From NCBI GenBank assembly GCA_946186215.1, contig CAMHMM010000061.1, positions 1 to 9,047 of the forward strand: a DNA stretch of 9,047 nt, in the 5' to 3' direction. The DNA comes from an uncultured Ruminococcus sp. Its GTDB lineage: Bacteria > Bacillota > Clostridia > Oscillospirales > Ruminococcaceae. Below the pieces are notes generated by a model. The model was not told the DNA's origin. It saw only the letters and a list, made by a program, of their open reading frames with translations, and searched no databases. This document shows positions 4,529 through 9,047 of this stretch, piece after piece. Both the position numbers and the translations under genes were made by a program. The number at the start of each line of letters is the position of its first letter. Within the stretch, counting starts at the first letter, position 1.

Positions 4529-6794
4529 ATAAGGTCTTCATATTCTTTACATGATCCATTATCAGCTTTTCGGCTTCCTGCTCCTGCATCGGTCTTCCCC
4601 AGATAAAGCCCTGTATGTAATCGCAGCCGATCTGTCTGAGAGTTTCAAGCTGTTTTTCATCCTCAACGCCCTCGGAGATAACATCAAATCCCATAATGTG
4701 GCCTATGGAAATTATTGCCGCAACATACTGCTTTGATGAATCTCCGCTGTTCATCCTGTCGATGAATGATTTATCTATTTTGAGAAGATTTGCAGGGAAA
4801 TTATTGAGGTAGCTCAGCGATGAATAACCCGTTCCGAAATCATCTATGGCGATCTTTATCCCCATTTTCCGCAGCTCGCCGATACATCTCTGCGCCTTTT
4901 CTGCAGAATCTATCATGATGGATTCGGTGATCTCAATCTCAAGCTGATCTGCGGGAATGCCGCTTTCGCTGATTATCTCCCGCACCTCATCAAGAAAATC
5001 CTTCTTCATCAGATGCCGCACGGAAACATTTACGCTGAGGCTGATATCCGCACCTGTCTCTCTGATGAGCCTTCCTGTGAACATTGTAGCCTTTCTGAAA
5101 ACAATGCTGTCCACCTTATCCACAAGGCCGACCTTTTCCGCAGCGGGGATAAACTCACCGGGCGAGATCATATTGCCGTCGGAATCCTTCATGCGGGCAA
5201 GGGCTTCAAAGCCGCGCAGCCTGTGCGAAAGATCGAACTGCGGCTGCAGATGATAGAAAAGCGTATCCTCTTCAATGGCATTTATCAGCTTTTTCTTGAG
5301 CTCGAGCGTCTGCTCTGCCTTGAGGATATCAGGACTGAAATGAAGTATATGATTGCTGCTGTTGAGGCGCTTTACCTCATACATCGCCGCATCGGCATAG
5401 GTGAACAGGCTGTCGCTCGTCCGTGCGTCATCGGGATATACGGAATAACCGAAGCTTGCCGTTATGTAAAAATCACATTCATCCACCGTAAGACGGCTGC
5501 CGAGAACGGTCTCATACTGCCTTATCGTATCGAATATCTCATCATCGTTTTCGTAGTCGCTGATGATAAGGGCAAATTCGTCTCCGCCCATTCTCGCAAT
5601 AAAATCCTGCGTTCCTGAAAGATTGCCGTCGGCAATTGATCTCCAGCGGGATGCGATCTCCACGAGCACCTTATTTCCCGTTTCAAGCCCCATCGTATCG
5701 TTTATGTTCTTGAACCCGTCTATATCCATCGATACAACGGTAAATCTTTCATTGTATTTTATCATTTCGCTGATAAGCTCTGTGCAGGCTCGTCTGTTGG
5801 GAAGGCCTGTGAGCTGATCGGTGCAGCTTATCTTTTTAAGATGCTCGAGCATCCTGTAGCCTGAAAGCTTTGCTGAAATGAAAAATGTGGTAAGCTCCAG
5901 CGTTTCCTTTATGCGCATGGTGTTTGCGGTATCAAAATTTGTCGCCCAGATAAAGCCAAGGATCTCATTGTTGTATCTGAGGGGGAACAGCACAACGCTT
6001 GTCACGCCTGCCTCCTCGAGATTATCATACCACAGTCTGTTTACCCTGCGGACATAATCCCTGTCTGTTTCATCCTTTATTATGATGCAGTCGCTCCCCG
6101 CGATCATATCCAGCCATGACATGGATACCTCCGCAAATTGCGGGAATTGTGTCACACGCCTTATCCTGCTGTTGTCATCTATGCTGTTTGCAAGTATGGA
6201 ACAGGTCCCTGCCGCCTGATCGATCAGCATTATGGTACACACCTCTGCCTTGCATATCAGGCGAATCTCCCTGACAACATCCTCCATGGTCTTTTTCAGG
6301 TCATTGGTGCCGTGAAGCTTTATGCAGGTCTTGATAACATCGTCTGATGCAGTCCCGCTCCTGCTCGAACTCATGCCTATCTGTTCCAGCGCACTCTGTA
6401 TAGTGGTATAGGTGCAGTAGCAGGTATCGCCGTCCTCATATTCAAGGGGCATACTGAATATGTCGAACCACAAATCGAGATTGTTCAGATGCACATATGT
6501 ATGAACAGGCATTTTGAGTACCGCCGAACGATATATCAGATCCTCAAACCCCATATCCTTTGGAAGATATTTTTCATACGGAGAATCCGGTATGAATTTG
6601 TTTTCCACAGGGATGATCCCCTTCATATTATCTGCTCCCTGCCCTATCGGGAAAACAGGATGCTCTATGGGTTCGAGATATTTTGCATTGCCTGCAACAA
6701 GGCGTATGTCGCTGTATTTTCCGTCCGCCTCCCTTTTCACGGATATGATACAGGTCGGGGCGTGGAAGCTGTCTGCTATATTCTGAAAATTCAT
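4527..6794 (-). CDS. PAS-like/GAF/GGDEF/EAL hybrid c-di-GMP enzyme, probable phosphodiesterase
   Basis: This 755-residue soluble protein has four parts: PAS-like (about 1-140, DGKYSDIRLVAGN), GAF-like (about 150-312), GGDEF (about 320-480) and EAL (about 495-745). The EAL domain looks catalytically complete: EALAR at 530-534, Asn589 in SVNVS, Glu621 in LEIEITES, DDFGTG at 651-656, Lys672, EGVE at 708-711 and Gln728. It should hydrolyse c-di-GMP to pGpG. The GGDEF signature at 403-407 is intact, but the preceding loop reads MGLETGN (368-374) instead of the usual GHxxGD. This changes the conserved His and an Asp that contacts guanine in PleD. The I-site position reads GTQD, so it is absent. The GGDEF may therefore be a weak cyclase or a GTP-sensing regulator of the EAL; this is inference. 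AAAGGAG lies 5 nt before the ATG at 6794. The upstream cyclase gene ends 25 bp away and the paralogous cyclase follows 10 bp later, so the three form an operon. Confidence 0.92.
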   Translation of the reverse strand: MNFQNIADSFHAPTCIISVKREADGKYSDIRLVAGNAKYLEPIEHPVFPIGQGADNMKGIIPVENKFIPDSPYEKYLPKDMGFEDLIYRSAVLKMPVHTYVHLNNLDLWFDIFSMPLEYEDGDTCYCTYTTIQSALEQIGMSSSRSGTASDDVIKTCIKLHGTNDLKKTMEDVVREIRLICKAEVCTIMLIDQAAGTCSILANSIDDNSRIRRVTQFPQFAEVSMSWLDMIAGSDCIIIKDETDRDYVRRVNRLWYDNLEEAGVTSVVLFPLRYNNEILGFIWATNFDTANTMRIKETLELTTFFISAKLSGYRMLEHLKKISCTDQLTGLPNRRACTELISEMIKYNERFTVVSMDIDGFKNINDTMGLETGNKVLVEIASRWRSIADGNLSGTQDFIARMGGDEFALIISDYENDDEIFDTIRQYETVLGSRLTVDECDFYITASFGYSVYPDDARTSDSLFTYADAAMYEVKRLNSSNHILHFSPDILKAEQTLELKKKLINAIEEDTLFYHLQPQFDLSHRLRGFEALARMKDSDGNMISPGEFIPAAEKVGLVDKVDSIVFRKATMFTGRLIRETGADISLSVNVSVRHLMKKDFLDEVREIISESGIPADQLEIEITESIMIDSAEKAQRCIGELRKMGIKIAIDDFGTGYSSLSYLNNFPANLLKIDKSFIDRMNSGDSSKQYVAAIISIGHIMGFDVISEGVEDEKQLETLRQIGCDYIQGFIWGRPMQEQEAEKLIMDHVKNMKTL

Positions 6795-6819
6795 AAGTGC
6801 TCCTTTCCGTTACTCCGGC

Positions 6820-8304
6820 TTATCTGTATCCGCCGTGTTCGGCCTTGAATTTCATCTTGTGCTCATACATGGCCTTATCAGCACGCTTGAAAACGAAATC
6901 CGCAGTCATATCATCCGATGCATTTTCCGCCATTCCCACAGCTGCGGAAAATCTCAGCCATGGATCAACATCTGTCTGTGCATAGCTCTTTTCAAAATCT
7001 GTTCTGATCTGTTCAAAAAGCTCTCTGCGGTTTGAATAGTCGGCACCAGTGAGTATGGCAACAAATTCGTCTCCGCCTATCCTGTACACGGGAGAATGCT
7101 TGAACACCTCGCATATCATGTGGCAGCAACCCCTGATATATGTATCGCCTGCCTTGTGGCCGTGATTATCATTGACAAGCTTCAAGTCATTCATATCCAC
7201 CATGACTATGGCAAACTCCGCATCATGCTCCTCGATACCGCGGTTGAGCTCCTCTGCTTTCTTGATATATGCAGCCTTGTTTCCCACACCCGTGAGCGCA
7301 TCCTTGTAGGATTCGATGCTGAGCTGACCTATCTGCCTTTCCTTGTCCCTTATGTCCCTTTCGGCCTTGAGCTTATCCTCCTGCAAAGCAGAAAGATCGT
7401 TGAGATGATCTATCGTGTTCTTCTGCATCGTGCGTATGCCCTGATAGATCTCGCTTATCTCATCATGGCTCCTGATATCAAGGTTGATCACTCCCGCATC
7501 ATCATAGGAAAGATTTTCTGTGGGATTGAACTTTTTCATTTCCTTTGTCATTGCGTCAAGGGGCTTTACCACGACCTTGTTTATAAAGAGCACTGCTCCT
7601 GTGAGGACAACAGCCGTGAATATCAGCGCACCCACTGCAAGGATAATGAGCAGGCGCGTTCTTTCCTGCATCACATCATCCATGCCGAAATCGCAGCCGA
7701 CTATACATACGCACTTGCCGCCCTTTGTATAAACAGGCTTGAAATCAGAGCAGAGCCAGCCCCAGTCACCGTGCGAGATAGTAGGCTCCTTCAGATCGGT
7801 GATCTCCACACCGATAAGCTCTTTCTCTCTTTCCTCATAATATCCCGTTTCGTAAATGGGATTTTCCATATCATCCACAAGATACATATCCTGCAGTGCA
7901 TCCTTGTCACCCGGAGCAACGATGTAGAGATACTTTATTCCCTCCATATTCTCCAGATAATCCGTGATAAGATGTCGTGTTTCGTCATATTTCTCCCACA
8001 GCCCCTTCTCTCTGAGATAATCCTCAATGGGCTGTTCATTATCCTCAGCCTCACACTGGTCGCGCAGCTGCTGGAATTCATCGGTCTCCGCGACTGCACG
8101 CAGCTCTGCTATAAACTCCGCATCCACGAATGTGGCGAAATTGCGGGCATTGTCCGACGCTGCCTGCTTGTAGTAATTATTTATCTGGTCAGCACTTGTG
8201 ATGAATGCAATGGCAGATGTGCCCAACGCTACCGCCAGTACGGTGATCACCACAAATATATACATCTTCGTCTTGATGGAAAAACGCTTTCCCTCACTCT
8301 TCAT
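6820..8304 (-). CDS. Membrane-anchored Cache-like/HAMP/GGDEF diguanylate cyclase
   Basis: This 494-residue protein has a short basic N-terminus and a first membrane helix at about 13-36. An extracellular sensory region at about 37-216 is probably Cache-like (TFVDAEFIAEL, GIKYLYIVAPGD, DFKPVYTKGGKC). A second membrane helix lies at about 217-241. A HAMP linker (about 243-298), a charged coiled coil (about 300-330) and a GGDEF domain (about 331-490) follow. The catalytic features are DALTGVGNK, DMNDLKLVND, GHKAGD and IGGDEF (signature at 410-414), all consistent with an active cyclase. The I-site position is FKHS rather than RxxD. The extracellular part has Cys84, Cys185, Cys198, Cys200 and Cys204, with the last three in a CxCx3C cluster. 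AAGGGGTG (ending at 8312) lies 7 nt before the ATG. A weak TATAAA-like -10 (8323-8328) has no good -35, so transcription may come from the gene upstream (82-bp gap). Confidence 0.92.
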   Translation of the reverse strand: MKSEGKRFSIKTKMYIFVVITVLAVALGTSAIAFITSADQINNYYKQAASDNARNFATFVDAEFIAELRAVAETDEFQQLRDQCEAEDNEQPIEDYLREKGLWEKYDETRHLITDYLENMEGIKYLYIVAPGDKDALQDMYLVDDMENPIYETGYYEEREKELIGVEITDLKEPTISHGDWGWLCSDFKPVYTKGGKCVCIVGCDFGMDDVMQERTRLLIILAVGALIFTAVVLTGAVLFINKVVVKPLDAMTKEMKKFNPTENLSYDDAGVINLDIRSHDEISEIYQGIRTMQKNTIDHLNDLSALQEDKLKAERDIRDKERQIGQLSIESYKDALTGVGNKAAYIKKAEELNRGIEEHDAEFAIVMVDMNDLKLVNDNHGHKAGDTYIRGCCHMICEVFKHSPVYRIGGDEFVAILTGADYSNRRELFEQIRTDFEKSYAQTDVDPWLRFSAAVGMAENASDDMTADFVFKRADKAMYEHKMKFKAEHGGYR

Positions 8305-8386
8305 TTGCTGACACCCCTTTTATTTATAATTGTTATAGCTTATCAGATCATTCGTTTTATCTTATATCGTCCAACGGTGATTCTTT

Positions 8387-8989
8387 TTATGAATCCGATG
8401 ACGAGCTGCTGTATGATGCCTGTGAATTCTCACGATCCTGTATCATATGCTGCAGCGTTATCAGGATCGCCGTTACGATTGTCTCGAGTTCCGGCCTGTA
8501 TATATCCACGCAGTATTTGTCGTGGATCGAAAGCATTTTCTGCCCTATCACTGCGATAACACTGCCGTCACTGTCGTAGAGCTCGAAATTGAGCCCCAGT
8601 ATATTGCCTCTGAGCTGCCAACCCAGTCCCTCAATATTCGTGACATCTTTGATAAGGTGGAAAAGCTCATTTGATATCTGGAATTTGAGACCGTCAGCCA
8701 TTGTGACATAGTGGCGCTCATGTATAGTAAACAGCTTTCTTTCAATATGTGCGATATGCTTTCCGTATGCATCCTCGATATCTGTTTTGTCGTGCAGTGA
8801 AGGAAACTGCGTTACCGCACGGTAAACTATGCGATCGCTGCTGTCGGTAATATCTATCCTGTGATGCAGTGAAAGCACCTTTGATGATGTGAACAGCGAA
8901 TGATGCGGCTCACCGAAATTCGATACATTATTTACATTTGCGTCCTCACCTGCTTCGTGAAAGCGGTGGATCGTTGAAAATACTCCCAT
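8387..8989 (-). CDS. LURP-one-related (Tubby-like fold) family protein
   Basis: This 200-residue soluble protein matches the LURP-one-related/DUF567 family: repeated beta-hairpin units, GLGWQLRGNILG at 121-132 and IAVIGQKMLSIHDKYCVDI at 144-162, followed by a hydrophobic helix (about 168-181). The family has a Tubby-like beta-barrel around a central helix. Its bacterial members have no agreed biochemical role; membrane or lipid interaction is often suggested by analogy to Tubby and phospholipid scramblases. A motif recurs four times: SLHHR (40-44), SLHDK (64-68), TIHER (88-92) and SIHDK (154-158), with His where relatives often have Gly. A poly-Ser tail (SYSSSSSDS) ends the protein. AGAGGAG (8996-9002) lies 6 nt before the ATG, so the start is firm. 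It precedes the c-di-GMP genes by 82 bp on the same strand with no clear terminator between, so it may be co-transcribed with them. Confidence 0.82.
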   Translation of the reverse strand: MGVFSTIHRFHEAGEDANVNNVSNFGEPHHSLFTSSKVLSLHHRIDITDSSDRIVYRAVTQFPSLHDKTDIEDAYGKHIAHIERKLFTIHERHYVTMADGLKFQISNELFHLIKDVTNIEGLGWQLRGNILGLNFELYDSDGSVIAVIGQKMLSIHDKYCVDIYRPELETIVTAILITLQHMIQDRENSQASYSSSSSDS

Positions 8990-9006
8990 ATGTTACTCCT
9001 CTGTTT

Positions 9007-9034
9007 TATCGTGAAGTGAGATACGATACCGTAT
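9007..9034. repeat. Overlapping inverted repeats upstream of the LURP-one-related gene
   Basis: Two alternative inverted repeats share bases: TATCGT at 9007-9012 with ACGATA at 9023-9028, and ATACG at 9021-9025 with CGTAT at 9030-9034. They lie just upstream of the ribosome binding site and could be leader hairpins or an operator. No convincing promoter is visible before the window ends. Confidence 0.3.
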
Positions 9035-9047
9035 ATTTATTTGTAAT

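Noticed and set aside
3749..4606. Plus-strand open frame of about 285 codons
   Set aside because: It lies opposite the soluble GGDEF cyclase, has no domain signature, and is explained by the codon usage of the real gene.
8323..8350. Promoter directly before the membrane cyclase gene
   Set aside because: A TATAAA-like -10 exists at 8323-8328 and a small inverted repeat at 8325-8337, but the best -35 at the right distance matches only 3 of 6 positions.
8379..8395. Hairpin GATTC/GAATC at the end of the LURP-one-related gene as a terminator
   Set aside because: The stem is only 5 bp and overlaps the stop codon, and no T-run follows on the minus strand.
7096..8559. Long plus-strand open frame of about 487 codons
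   Set aside because: It is antisense to the membrane cyclase and part of the LURP-one-related gene, both of which have clear domains and ribosome binding sites. Its translation shows no recognisable domain.

Overview
The window looks like chromosomal DNA from an anaerobic Firmicute of the class Clostridia, probably a Ruminococcus-like gut or rumen bacterium. This is inferred from moderate G+C genes separated by AT-rich gaps, strong GGAGG-type ribosome binding sites, a lysine/alanine-rich DUF6465-type protein, and PAS-like/GAF/GGDEF proteins of a style common in Clostridia. No 16S, tRNA or other marker is present, so the assignment is tentative. All eight convincing genes are on the minus strand, so transcription runs from high to low coordinates. 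No mobile element, CRISPR array or RNA gene was seen.

Upstream end (about 9047 to 3095): a LURP-one-related (Tubby-like fold) protein (8387-8989) is followed after 82 bp by three cyclic-di-GMP enzymes packed head to tail with 25 bp and 10 bp gaps. They are a membrane-anchored Cache-like/HAMP/GGDEF diguanylate cyclase (6820-8304), a soluble PAS-like/GAF/GGDEF/EAL hybrid (4527-6794), and a soluble PAS-like/GAF/GGDEF cyclase (3095-4516). The last two share homologous sensory halves and look like a tandem duplication in which only one copy has an EAL domain. Together they could form a local c-di-GMP circuit with an outward-facing sensor, two cytoplasmic sensors, cyclase activity and one phosphodiesterase. 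None of the three GGDEF domains keeps the product-inhibition I-site, and the GGDEF of the hybrid has substitutions at conserved positions.

Middle (about 3094 to 2164): a 333-bp gap holds a near-consensus promoter (TTGACA, 17 bp, TATACT, extended -10). Phased A-tracts lie upstream of it, and a roughly 165-nt leader lies downstream whose complementary segments cross in pseudoknot order. This drives a histone-H1-like lysine/alanine-rich protein with a C-terminal DUF6465-type domain, which ends in a clear intrinsic terminator.

Downstream end (about 2128 to 1): a class I SAM-dependent methyltransferase is followed 7 bp later by an uncharacterised 132-residue protein. A separate single-gene unit comes last: a YiiX-like permuted papain-fold (NlpC/P60-type) cysteine hydrolase with its own promoter and terminator.

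The most interesting unexplained element is the structured leader of the DUF6465-type gene. The c-di-GMP trio beside a LURP-one-related protein is next. Neither is proven novel from sequence alone.
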